DNA of 64,000 nucleotides, from NCBI RefSeq assembly GCF_009689005.1, contig NZ_AP021879.1, positions 7,317,501 through 7,381,500 on the forward strand, in the 5' to 3' direction. The notes under the pieces are model-generated. The model saw only the letters and a program-made list of their open reading frames with translations. It searched no databases and was not told where the DNA came from. This DNA is from Desulfosarcina ovata subsp. ovata (GTDB taxonomy: Bacteria; Desulfobacterota; Desulfobacteria; Desulfobacterales; Desulfosarcinaceae). The translations under genes and the position numbers were made by a program. Below, one piece after another: positions 50,572 to 59,500 of this stretch (within the stretch, counting starts at the first letter, position 1; each line of letters begins with the position of its first letter).

Positions 50572-51843
50572 TCAGCCCAGCCTGGCAAAACGGCGGATGG
50601 AAAAAGGCGCCGGATCAAAGGACGGCCGCTTGCCGGCAACCATGTCGGCCATCAGACGCCCGGTTCCCGTAGCCGTGGAGATGCCCAGCATGCCGTGGCC
50701 AGTGGCGATGTAAAGGTTGTTCCTATCGGGCATTCGGTCAATGATGGGAAGATCGTCCACGCACATGGGGCGCAGGCCGGTCCATTGTTCGGTCACCGGC
50801 CGGCCGACCGGCGTTTTGAGATAGATCGCCGCCGACGTTTCCAGGTTGGCCAGACGGCGCGGATTCAAGGTGTCGTCGAACCCGGAAAATTCCATGGTGC
50901 CGCCCAGGCGGTAGCCGCTTTTCCACGGGGTCACAACCATATTGCGTTCGTAAAGATAACACGGCCGGGTGGGACATGCCGCCGGTCGCTGCATGGTGAT
51001 GCTGTAGCCCTTACCCGGTTGTACGGGAATGCGCAGGCCCAGCTGGCGGGCCATGGCCGGCGTCCAGGCACCGGCGGCCAGGACGAATCGGTCGGCGGTG
51101 AACCGGCCCCGGGTGGTGATCACGGCGGTCACTTTGTCCTTCCGGGTTTCGAATTGTTGCAGGCTGCAGTCTTCCTCGATCATCCCGCCACGCTGCTGCA
51201 CCGCCTGGCCCCAACTGTGCACGAGCCGTTCCGGCCGCAGATGGCTGTCGGCCGGATGGTACCAGCCGCCGCAGACCCGGTCACTCAGGGCCGGCTCGAG
51301 TGTTCTGACCGAGCGGCGATCGTGGAACCGGGCCGCCAGACCGAACGGCGCCAACAGGCGGTTGGTGGCCTGATAGCCCTCCATAGTGGCTGGATCGGTA
51401 AAGGCGATCAGCACGCCGCGCCGCTCGAAATCGCATTCCAGCCGTTCATCCTCGAAGAGGGTGCCAAAAAGAGTGGCGGAAGCCCGCAGGATGCTGTTCC
51501 TTGCCCGGATGGCGTGGTCACGCTGACGCGAATGGCAATGGGCGGCAAAGCGCAGCAGCCATAAGGCCAGGGAGAGATCGAAGTGGGGCTTGATGGTCAG
51601 GGGCGAGGTTCCCCGGAGGGTGCGGATCAACTCGTGGCGGATGGCACCGGGCACGCACAGGGGCGGCAGGTCACTGACAAAAAGCAGCCCACAATTGCCA
51701 TGCGACGCACCGGCGCTCACGGTGTCTTGTTCGATGATGCGCACCGATCGGCCGTCGCGCACCAGGTAATAGGCGCAGGCGAGGCCGATGACGCCGCCGC
51801 CGATCACCAGAACGTCGCTGTGTCGGGAATTTTGCAAACTCAC
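50572..51843 (-). CDS. DadA-like FAD-dependent D-amino-acid dehydrogenase
   Basis: A 423-residue flavoprotein of the DAO superfamily. The FAD motif VLVIGGGVIGLACAYYL (about 11-27) is followed by the acidic IIEQDTVSAGASHGNCGLL. Later elements are FTADRFVLAAGAWTPAMARQLGLRIPVQPGKGYS and the C-terminal RPMCVDDLPIIDRM ... GHGMLGISTATGTGRLMADM, a pattern typical of DadA and related amine dehydrogenases. It would deaminate D-amino acids or a related amine and pass electrons to the membrane; exact substrate is not evident. The hydrogenase-like pseudogene lies 21 bp upstream. Confidence 0.88.
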   Translation of the reverse strand: MSLQNSRHSDVLVIGGGVIGLACAYYLVRDGRSVRIIEQDTVSAGASHGNCGLLFVSDLPPLCVPGAIRHELIRTLRGTSPLTIKPHFDLSLALWLLRFAAHCHSRQRDHAIRARNSILRASATLFGTLFEDERLECDFERRGVLIAFTDPATMEGYQATNRLLAPFGLAARFHDRRSVRTLEPALSDRVCGGWYHPADSHLRPERLVHSWGQAVQQRGGMIEEDCSLQQFETRKDKVTAVITTRGRFTADRFVLAAGAWTPAMARQLGLRIPVQPGKGYSITMQRPAACPTRPCYLYERNMVVTPWKSGYRLGGTMEFSGFDDTLNPRRLANLETSAAIYLKTPVGRPVTEQWTGLRPMCVDDLPIIDRMPDRNNLYIATGHGMLGISTATGTGRLMADMVAGKRPSFDPAPFSIRRFARLG

Positions 51844-51864
51844 GCGGAAGCACTCCTTTTCATT

Positions 51865-52326
51865 TCATTCACGGGGGAAGCGTCCTTTCAGCGCTTCGAT
51901 GAAGACCTGCCGGGCCTGTGCGCGATCCTCCGGCAGGATCAGGTCGGTCCACTTGATCTGCCCGCTGTTGAACAGTTTCCGGGGATAGCCGGCGAAACAG
52001 GGTACGCCCACCCGGGTTTTGGATGATCTGCGGTTCCACAGGGCTTTGTTGCAGGGACCGGTCACCAAGGGGCCGTGGCAGCCCATATAGAAAAAGAGGC
52101 AGCCGCGTTCACCGAAGCGTTTCTCCTCTTGTTGACCTGCAGGCCGTCGGCCAGCAGGTCGGCGGCATCCGGCGTGTCGGCATTTATCAGCGACCAGGTA
52201 TCTCCGCCGCAGTTGCCGTCCTGGATCCAGTACGCGGATTACGCCATCGATTTTTGCCGCAGCGTCGGAAAGTCGGCTGATTTTGGCAAAGGTAACGGGG
52301 TCGAGGACATCCTCGGCCTTGACCAC
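51865..52326 (-). pseudogene. Frameshifted [NiFe]-hydrogenase small-subunit-like remnant
   Basis: The 153-codon frame ends with a hydrogenase small-subunit-like tail: GERGCLFFYMGCHGPLVTG then PCNKALWNRRSSKTRVGVPCFAGYP, which matches the distal FeS-cluster region. In another minus-strand frame over about 52120-52232 the DNA encodes YWIQDGNCGGDTWSLINAD, the hallmark of the proximal-cluster segment (C-x2-C/G...N). The two halves are out of frame, and the ~100 or more residues normally between them are gone. It is therefore a broken gene with at least one frameshift and a deletion. No large subunit is nearby. Confidence 0.65.
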
Positions 52327-52342
52327 GATAGGGATGGCCGCT

Positions 52343-53110
52343 TCATCGTATTCCTTGCCAGCGGGTCAGCAGCCGGCAGAATTCATGACCGTCGCAATTC
52401 CCGGTCAGCTGATGGATGAATGTCGGCATCTCATCGGCCTGTTTCTCAATGCGGCTGGTGAGGGTGTCGCCATACCCGATCGACGCCTTGAAAATTGCCT
52501 CGATCTGCTTGACTTGATGGGTTTGGCGGAAGTCATCGGGGATGCTTTCCAGAGCAAAGGCGATGTAGCGCGGGTTGTTGACATGGTGGTTGAGGTCTAG
52601 GTCGTCACGGCGCACGGCAACGTTGACGTCGGGGACCCAAGGGGTTGACACTGGCGGCAGGCGCTCAAAATCATCTTCGAAAACCGTTTCATCCACAATG
52701 GGAAAGTCGGCCAGGGGTACCTCCGGTGAAACCGGGTGGCGGGTGGCGTAGTCCAGCAGCATGAAGATACCCTGACCAAGGGCGATCTTCCGGCCGTCGG
52801 TGTCGGTGACCATGAACTCGCGGGGAACACGCTGGCCATGTGTCGCGGATCGCCACGTGGTGACCCGGATGCGCTCCTGCCACTGCGGATAGCGCAGGAT
52901 CCGGACCCGGTAGCGCACCACTACCCAGGTCAATCCCCGCTCGATAAGATGTCGGATGGACAATTTCAGAGGGGAGGTCTGCTGGCTGGCCGCATCCTGG
53001 AAGAAATCGAACATCACCCCCGGCCGGGCCAAGCCATCGGGTCCGAGGTGATGCAGGTGAACGGAAAATTCAGCACTGTGTTTGGGGATCATGGGCCACT
53101 TGTTTTGCAC
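52343..53110 (-). CDS. Acyl-ACP thioesterase (FatA/FatB-like)
   Basis: A 255-residue double-hotdog thioesterase that releases fatty acids from acyl carrier protein. The first hotdog begins FSVHLHHLGPDGLARPGVMFDFFQDAA and includes GLTWVVVRYRVRI. The second contains the catalytic region NVAVRRDDLDLNHHVNNPRYIAFALESI, with the Asn-His pair used by FatA/FatB, and ends FIHQLTGNCDGHEFCRLLTRW. The length fits bacterial members. It stands between the hydrogenase remnant and a cyclase gene and may supply free fatty acids or tune membrane lipids. Confidence 0.9.
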   Translation of the reverse strand: MQNKWPMIPKHSAEFSVHLHHLGPDGLARPGVMFDFFQDAASQQTSPLKLSIRHLIERGLTWVVVRYRVRILRYPQWQERIRVTTWRSATHGQRVPREFMVTDTDGRKIALGQGIFMLLDYATRHPVSPEVPLADFPIVDETVFEDDFERLPPVSTPWVPDVNVAVRRDDLDLNHHVNNPRYIAFALESIPDDFRQTHQVKQIEAIFKASIGYGDTLTSRIEKQADEMPTFIHQLTGNCDGHEFCRLLTRWQGIR

Positions 53111-53258
53111 CGGGTTATTGGGAAAAAGAATTTTCGCCCTCTATCACAAAGTCGATGTGGATTCAAGGGCGCGGGGTTGTCTCCTGCAGCAGTGCTTCAG
53201 CGCAATGGTGCCGGGGCGCTGAAAAAAAATATCGGTGTTGCCGATGAACGTCACATTG

Positions 53259-54221
53259 TCAGGTCACTTGAAGTCCGAAAAGGTGTTCTTCCCCGGCCCG
53301 TCCCCGGATCGATTGGTTGCCCAGATCCACCAGCGGCAGCCTTGCGGATACCAGGGATGCGGTTTGGGCACACATGACGATGGGACCGGGCAGTGTTTTG
53401 CTGGCCATGGAGGAGAGACGGAATGCCAGGTTGACACAATCGCCCACCAGAGCCAGATCGGCGGATCGTGATCCGAAATGGGAAAGGGTGATCAGACCGC
53501 TGGTCAGGCCCCATCCCAGTCGTGGCGGTTCGACCGTCAGGCCACGCCGGATCAGTTGCCGGTGGATTTCGGGCACACTGCGCATCTGGTCGATGGCCGC
53601 CTGGCAGGCGGATACCGCATAGTCACCGGCGCAGCCGTCGGGGTGCTCCCAGAAGGCAAACACCGCATCTCCGATATAGTCTTTGACGGTGCCGTGATGG
53701 GCATTCACGATGGTCGTGAAACGGGCGAAAATCGCTTTGATGAAGGTATACACGTCCGCTGATTCGGCATGCTGGGAGAAGGCCGTAAAACCGCGCACAT
53801 CGGCCACCAGGCTGGTGATAAAAGCGGCCGCCGGCTTGATGGCGGTCTGCTCGCCCCAGGTATCCGTTGCCGAGGGCAGGGGGGCTGCTTGGGGATGGGA
53901 AATACGGATGATGGCGGTGCCGCCCAGGGAGATGCAATCGCCGTCGGCAAGTTGTCTTGATGCACCCGGGGCCATACGGACATCGTTGACCCAGGTTCCG
54001 TTTTTACTCAGATCCGTAATTTCAACACCATCGCGGGTCAGGCGGACCACGGCATGGTCCCGCGAAACCGTGGGGTTGCGCACGATGATGCACTTGTCCG
54101 GCTCAATGCCCCGGCATACGCGGCCGAGAAATATCTTGTCGGTCAGGACAAGGCGATGGGGCACGCCCTGTTCGTCCTGCCATTGCAGACTGGTTTCAGA
54201 ATTTGATAGTTCCGGCGGCAT
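53259..54221 (-). CDS. FHA-domain class III adenylate/guanylate cyclase
   Basis: A 320-residue soluble protein. Residues about 25-105 are a forkhead-associated domain (GRVCRGIEPDKCIIVRNPTVSRDHAVVRL ... SKNGTWVND), which binds phosphothreonine peptides. Residues about 130-300 are a class III cyclase with metal aspartates in VADVRGFTAFS and GDAVFAFW, substrate-side TVKDYIG, and ALVGDCVNLAFRLSSMA near the transition-state residues. The cyclase appears complete and probably makes cAMP. FHA control suggests input from a Ser/Thr kinase, none of which is visible in this window. Likely monocistronic. Confidence 0.9.
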   Translation of the reverse strand: MPPELSNSETSLQWQDEQGVPHRLVLTDKIFLGRVCRGIEPDKCIIVRNPTVSRDHAVVRLTRDGVEITDLSKNGTWVNDVRMAPGASRQLADGDCISLGGTAIIRISHPQAAPLPSATDTWGEQTAIKPAAAFITSLVADVRGFTAFSQHAESADVYTFIKAIFARFTTIVNAHHGTVKDYIGDAVFAFWEHPDGCAGDYAVSACQAAIDQMRSVPEIHRQLIRRGLTVEPPRLGWGLTSGLITLSHFGSRSADLALVGDCVNLAFRLSSMASKTLPGPIVMCAQTASLVSARLPLVDLGNQSIRGRAGEEHLFGLQVT

Positions 54222-54237
54222 AGTGATCGGAAAACCT

Positions 54238-54266
54238 TGTAAGGGGTCGGGTCCGACTGTGGTTCC
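54238..54266 (+). repeat. REP-like palindromic element
   Basis: GGGGTCGGGTCCGACTGTGG followed by TTCC contains the palindrome GTCGGGTCCGAC. It shares GGGTCGG...GACT...TGGTTCC with the two arsC-flanking repeats at 13981-14004 and 14681-14704, suggesting one dispersed REP-like family. Confidence 0.45.
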
Positions 54267-54349
54267 TTAGCCTTTATCTTTAGCATATTGCCCGTTGAGC
54301 GGCAACGGACAACCATCGGAGAAGCAGGGCAATCGTATTTGGGATCCGC

Positions 54350-54802
54350 TCAGGGCATCGTGACCATCGAGACCAGATCGGAGAGCATGACCTGCAGGTT
54401 GCCAATGGCTTCGTCCATCTCGACAATGCCATGCCGCCGGGCCAACTCGTCAGGCGCGGGGTAGGTGAACCACACCTGACCGGCAGGGTCTTTCCATATC
54501 AGCGCTTTCAATGGCAGATCGATGCCCATGCTGCGGCTGCGCTCGATCAGCACCGCACCGATGGACGCGGAACCGAAGATCACCAGTTGCGTGGGCGGCA
54601 GGTTCTGCCCGATCTCACGGGCGGCTTGGGCATGGTCGATGCGAGCAAAAATGGTGATGCCCTTCTCTTTCAGGGCGAGTTCCAGGCGGTCAGCGGTGGC
54701 CTGGACACTGTGATTGCTGCGAACGCTGACCAGTCCCCCCTGGGCCGTGGCGGTGGCCGCCATGCAAAGGGTCAGCAGTACGGATAGGATGATTATACGC
54801 AT
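54350..54802 (-). CDS. Secreted DUF302-family protein
   Basis: A 150-residue protein with a cleavable signal peptide (LSVLLTLCMAATATAQ, about 5-20). The mature part is a DUF302 domain: HSVQATADRLELALKEKGITIFARIDHAQAA, then PTQLVIFGSASIGAVLIERS, DLPLKALIWKDPAGQVWFTYPAP and the closing helix. The family is common in periplasm of bacteria with varied lifestyles; its function is not settled. It follows RlmI by 16 bp and may share its transcript. Confidence 0.88.
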   Translation of the reverse strand: MRIIILSVLLTLCMAATATAQGGLVSVRSNHSVQATADRLELALKEKGITIFARIDHAQAAREIGQNLPPTQLVIFGSASIGAVLIERSRSMGIDLPLKALIWKDPAGQVWFTYPAPDELARRHGIVEMDEAIGNLQVMLSDLVSMVTMP

Positions 54803-54818
54803 ATCGGTTTCTCCTTTG

Positions 54819-56006
54819 TCAGACCCGGCAGATCAGGCCCTTGAGATAGCTGCCCTCGGGAAAAGCGAGCCCCGTGGGATGATCCGGGGCCTGGCTCAAC
54901 CAGTGCAGGATGACGGCCGGTTGGCGGGCATCCAGTGCCGCGTCGGCCACGATTTTCTGAAACAGGTCGCGTCCCATCAAGCCGGAACAGGAGAAGGTGC
55001 AGAGGGTGCCGCCGGGACGCAGCAGTTCAAAGGCCAGCCGGTTGATATCCTTGTATCCGCGGGCGGCACGGGTCAGATCCGCTTTGGCGGTGACGAACTT
55101 GGGCGGATCGAGGACAATCAGGTCAAACCTCTGTTTTTCGGCGACATACATCCTGAGCTGCGTGAACACGTCACCGGTTACGTTCTCCAGCCGGGCCGCC
55201 TCCAGACCGTTGAGCGCCCTGTTTTTATCGGCCAGGGCCAGGGCCGCCGCCGATGAATCGATGTTGACCACATGGGCGGCAGCAGCCTTCAATGCGGCAA
55301 CGGCAAATCCGCCGCTGTAGGCAAAGCAATTGAGCATCCGCTTGCCGGATGCCAAGGCGGCCACCCGGGCGCGGTTGTCCCGCTGATCCAGATAGAATCC
55401 GGTCTTGTGGCCGGTACGGATGTCCACGAGCAAACGGTACCCGTTTTCGCGGATTTCCACCAATTCGGGTGGGGCTGTTCCCCACAGGCCGCCGGCGGTC
55501 AGCGTCAGCCCCTCCTTCTTGCGCACATCCACATCCGAACGTTCGTAAATGCCCGTGCATTCGGGAACCAAACGGCGGAGTGTGTCGGCGATGACCGTTT
55601 TCCAGCGTTCGCTGCCGGTGGTGAGAAACTGGCACACCAGCCAGCGGTCGTAGCGGTCCACAATCAATCCGGGCAGGCCGTCGGATTCGGCGGCCACCAG
55701 TCGCCAGGCCGTGGTATCGGTATCGGCCAGAATGGCCTGGCGAAGACCGATGGCCTGGTTGAGGCGGCGTTCGAAAAAGCGGTCATCGACGGTTTCGGCC
55801 GGGTCGAAGGTCCATAGACGGGCACGGATCTGGGAGCGGGGCGAGTAGGCGGCCCGGCCAAGCCAGCGGCCGTTCGCGGCCTGCACATCGACCGTCTGCC
55901 CGGTTTCGGGATCGCCCTCGACCCGCTGGATGGCACCGGAGAAGATCCAGGGATGACGGTTGATCAGTGACTTTTCGCGCTTGGGCTTGAGAACTAAAGT
56001 GGCCAT
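54819..56006 (-). CDS. rlmI: 23S rRNA (cytosine1962-C5)-methyltransferase RlmI-like
   Basis: A 395-residue RlmI-type enzyme methylating an rRNA cytosine. The N-terminal PUA domain reads LVLKPKREKSLINRHPWIFSGAIQRVEG. The central region includes GLPGLIVDRYDRWLVCQFLT and a characteristic YERSDVDVRKKEGL. The Rossmann domain has KRMLNCFAYSGGFAVAAL, NIDSSAAAL and the FDLIVLDPPKF motif; the catalytic cysteine follows in TFSCSGLM. The start at 56006 is chosen because the protein then begins directly with the PUA strand; the frame extends to 56075. Confidence 0.9.
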   Translation of the reverse strand: MATLVLKPKREKSLINRHPWIFSGAIQRVEGDPETGQTVDVQAANGRWLGRAAYSPRSQIRARLWTFDPAETVDDRFFERRLNQAIGLRQAILADTDTTAWRLVAAESDGLPGLIVDRYDRWLVCQFLTTGSERWKTVIADTLRRLVPECTGIYERSDVDVRKKEGLTLTAGGLWGTAPPELVEIRENGYRLLVDIRTGHKTGFYLDQRDNRARVAALASGKRMLNCFAYSGGFAVAALKAAAAHVVNIDSSAAALALADKNRALNGLEAARLENVTGDVFTQLRMYVAEKQRFDLIVLDPPKFVTAKADLTRAARGYKDINRLAFELLRPGGTLCTFSCSGLMGRDLFQKIVADAALDARQPAVILHWLSQAPDHPTGLAFPEGSYLKGLICRV

Positions 56007-56148
56007 CGGTCGGCTTTCCATCGATTTTCGCATGGCGGCAAAGGGTCGGCCACCAATGGGTCGACCGGTGCTCACATTGGGCGCTTACTATGGCAAACTG
56101 TGCGGCGGTTGTCCACAAAGAGGTTAGGATCGTGCCTTCAATAAGAAA

Positions 56149-56169
56149 CGGGTGGGGAACGCCCACCCG
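56149..56169 (-). terminator. Terminator-like hairpin after the pilus operon
   Basis: CGGGTGGG and CCCACCCG pair around a four-base loop plus one unpaired base. On the minus strand it is followed by TTTCTT and on the plus strand TTTTTT begins eight bases on, so it may work in both directions. It lies 100 bp after the last pilus-operon gene. Confidence 0.6.
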
Positions 56170-56268
56170 CGATGGTGTTTTTTAGGATCCGGGCGCTGCC
56201 GTCAGCCTGCTGGGAATTGACGACAAACGCCCGCTATCTTCATTTATGGAATGGATGTCCGTTGATGA

Positions 56269-56586
56269 TCACTTGGCCCTGTCGGCCTTTTTGTTGATTG
56301 AAATCAGTTTCCTTGCCCCCCCCATGACCTCGTAGATAACGACGACCTTTTCCGACACTTGGATGTCGTTTGATTTGAGGGTGTCCAGGAGCCGGCCGTT
56401 TCCCTCGATGATGTATGGCTCGCCGTTAACGCTGATCTTGCCCTGCTGGATATTGATGGCGGTTACCCGGCCTTCCGCAGTGTGCATCAGGGTTCCGGCA
56501 ACCTTGGCACTGACGGCGGCAGCAAGAAAAAGGGTGCTGATGATGGCGATGGCAATGACGCAATGGTGGAATTTTCCTATTTTCAT
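56269..56586 (-). CDS. Small secreted hypothetical protein
   Basis: A 105-residue protein with an AAGGAG site and a signal peptide (VIAIAIISTLFLAAAVSA). The mature ~75 residues contain two beta-rich segments (TAEGRVTAINIQQGKISVNGEPYIIEG and VSEKVVVIYEVMGGARKLISI), reminiscent of small OB- or SH3-like periplasmic domains. It starts 10 bp after pilY1 stops, so it belongs to the minor-pilin operon and may assist pilus assembly. No family recognised. Confidence 0.75.
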   Translation of the reverse strand: MKIGKFHHCVIAIAIISTLFLAAAVSAKVAGTLMHTAEGRVTAINIQQGKISVNGEPYIIEGNGRLLDTLKSNDIQVSEKVVVIYEVMGGARKLISINKKADRAK

Positions 56587-56596
56587 GGATTTCTCC

Positions 56597-59500
56597 TTAG
56601 TAGATGAATTTTCGGGTATCCTGCCAGTAGTAAGGAATCAATCCGGACGGGAAGTCCAGTTCATCCAGGGTAACGATTTTGCCTTCAACGGAGATAAACC
56701 CTTCGGCGATGCCATGGCGAATCACCACCGCCAGGCCGGAGGGGATCTGCGTGCCGACGCCCAGATAGCGATCCCGGCGGGTGAACCTGGCTTCCTCAAC
56801 GGTGTTTCCTTCCGCATCTGTCGTGGTGTCGTTGTTGCCGGAGTAGGCATCAAACGCGGCATTGCCGTCGCAATATTTGACCGCATACACCCGGGCCTGG
56901 CCGGCGTAATCGCACTCGTCGCCGCTGGCCGCCGGTTCCGCCGGCTGATAGGTGGGGGCATAGACCACTCCGTTGAACAGGGTGATGGGGGAGATGGCTT
57001 TTTCGCCGGTGTGGTAGCCATCTTGGTCCGGGCTTGGGCAGCCGCTTAGGCCATTGGCGTCAAAGAGCATATACCAGCCCTTGGCGGTCTCTTCCAGGAA
57101 GGTGTAGATGCTGTTTTTCTCGCTGTTGGTGACGTTGATCACATCCGGTTCCAGGGCGCCGCAGGTGACGTTCAACAGATCCGCTTCGGTGAACAGCTGG
57201 GTCAGGTCGTCATAGGTGCTTTTCTGATCCTCGGTGTAGTAGGCCTGGGCGTCGTAAAATCCGTAGATGCCGTTTCCCACATTGGTTTTGTCGCCGGTAA
57301 AGGTCGGGTTTTCCCGGTCGCCGGTGCCCATGTAGAGTACCGGTACATCGGTGTAACAGTTCCCCGCGTAACTGACCTCGGGGCTGTAGAACGTGCGCCG
57401 CGGGTTGAGGATACCATTTTTCGCGTCCTCAATGAAACTGATCGTTCCGCGCGGGTCCGGGTCGCCGGCCGTGTAACCGTCAAAGGCGTTGCGGTTCTCA
57501 TATGCCGAATCCTGGTCGCTCATGGGGTTGGTCCGGAAAATCAGGTTTAAGTTGAATTTTCCGGGAATGGTGGAGGCGTCGTAGGAGACTTTCCACACCT
57601 GTCCGTAGAGATCGGTCAGGTAGGCGGCCGCCAGTGAATCGTCAGTGTTCAGAATGACCGTCGGGTCGGCCGGGAAACAGTACTTCATTTGGCTTCGCAA
57701 ACCCGTATCTGTCTCGTCATAGACGAATTGGGCGCCGCCGGAGAAGTAGCTGCTGTCCAGGAGTGCGCCGGTATCGATGTCGACGATGAAAATACCCCGG
57801 CCCATGGCGCTGACGTGATCCGAGGTCAGGTAATAGTCATCGTTGGTGCTGCGGTCCTCGCCGGCATCATAGCCTCCGGGGATGATCAACAGCCGTTTGT
57901 AGGTGTAGCCGCTGGCGGTTTTGCCCGTTTTGATTTTGAAAAATTTCGGTGTCTCCCAGGATTGGCCCAGTTCCGCCATCCCGGTGGTGCTGGTGTTGAG
58001 GGACCCGGCGACCGTCCAGTTGGCCGGGTCGGTGCTGGTCACATCCAGGGCGTAGTAGGCCTGTCCGCCCCTGCGCAGACCGAAGACCAGCAGCAGCTGG
58101 TCGTCGGTTTTATCTGTAAGGGTGCCCTTGTCGTTTCTGATCAGGTTGACCGAACCGTCCACCGTGTAGAAGTTCTCGTTGCCCAGATCCGGGTCATAGT
58201 ATTGCAGGCGGTCCAATACCTCGGTGGGCACGAAGGCGTAGATCTCCTCACCGGTGTCATCGTTGAAAACATGCAGCATGCCGTCATTGGCGCCCACGGC
58301 GATATAACGGTGGGTGACCGAGTAACTGGTGTCGAAGTAGTCGATCAGTTTGGGTGTGGAGTGGACGATGGACCCCAGCGGCCAGCCGCGCTTGTACACC
58401 GGAGAGCCGTTTGCGTTGGCGGCATAGGTGTAGCCGTAGAGGTAGTTGATGATTTCGTAGCGCTCGGCATCCGTGCTCACCCCCAGGTCGGCATTGGTGA
58501 TCGTGTCCGTAGAGATCTGGACGTCCAGACCGCCGACAATGGTGTGGATATTCCTGAAAGACGGGGTGCCGCTCAAAATCGCACCACTGGGCGAAGGGAT
58601 GTTGGTTTTCAAAACCTCGCCGGCGCCACCCTTTTCCACATCACCGCCATCGTCCACGGTCGACCAGAAGGAGGAGGTGTTGGCCAGCATGTAGCCGTCG
58701 CAGTCCGTGGCCTCCTGGCCGATCCAGGCGCCGGTACTGCTGTCGACGGAGCCGTCGGCCACGTACCACTCCTCCTCCCGGTCACAGCCGCTTTTGAAAC
58801 CGTATTTAAGCCCATATTTTTTCAGATTGCCGCTCCAGGCCTCGTCTTCCTTGGGCTTGAACAGGGCCATGTAGATACGGTCGCCGGACTGTACCCGGTT
58901 GGTTTCATCCACCGACACCACTGGCGCCGTGTAGGAGGTGTACTCGGCAATGGCCAGGCCGATGGAGTGAAAGGCGTTGATCACCTGGGCCTTGTTGTAG
59001 GCGGTCAGATACATGCCGATGGCCTGGTTGTATTGATCCACCTGGATATCGGCCGTGTGTTGCAGCATGGGCTGGTCCACACAGAAGCCGATGTTGTGTA
59101 CAGTGATGTTATCCGCAGAGTCCCGGCGGTCCTCGATGGCCACGTCGCTCTGATCCACATAACTGTGGGAGAACATGTAGTAGGCCACGTCATCGTAGTA
59201 GTTGTTTCCCGGTGAGCTATACTGAAACGGGTCCGCGGTGTATTGAACGCCGTCGTGGTTGGCCGCGGCGGTGAAATCGACCCCGGAGATGCGGCCCCAC
59301 TCGGTGTCGTTGGAGGGGAATCCGTCGGTCAGGCTGATCACGAAATTTTTGTTGCAGTCCCGGTGCACCTGGTTCACCTTGCCCGAAAAATAGGTGAAGA
59401 TATCCTGCAGGGACTCTCCCAACGGCGTGCCCCAGTCAGCCACGGCGCTCTCCAGGTGGTTGATCAGGTTCTGTTTGTCCGTGTCGTCGTTGAAACTGGC

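Noticed and set aside
52283..52600. Plus-strand frame across the thioesterase end
   Set aside because: Shadow of the acyl-ACP thioesterase, whose catalytic residues are clear on the minus strand.
57689..59215. 508-codon plus-strand frame opposite pilY1
   Set aside because: Val/Gly-rich shadow; the opposite frame is a clear PilY1.
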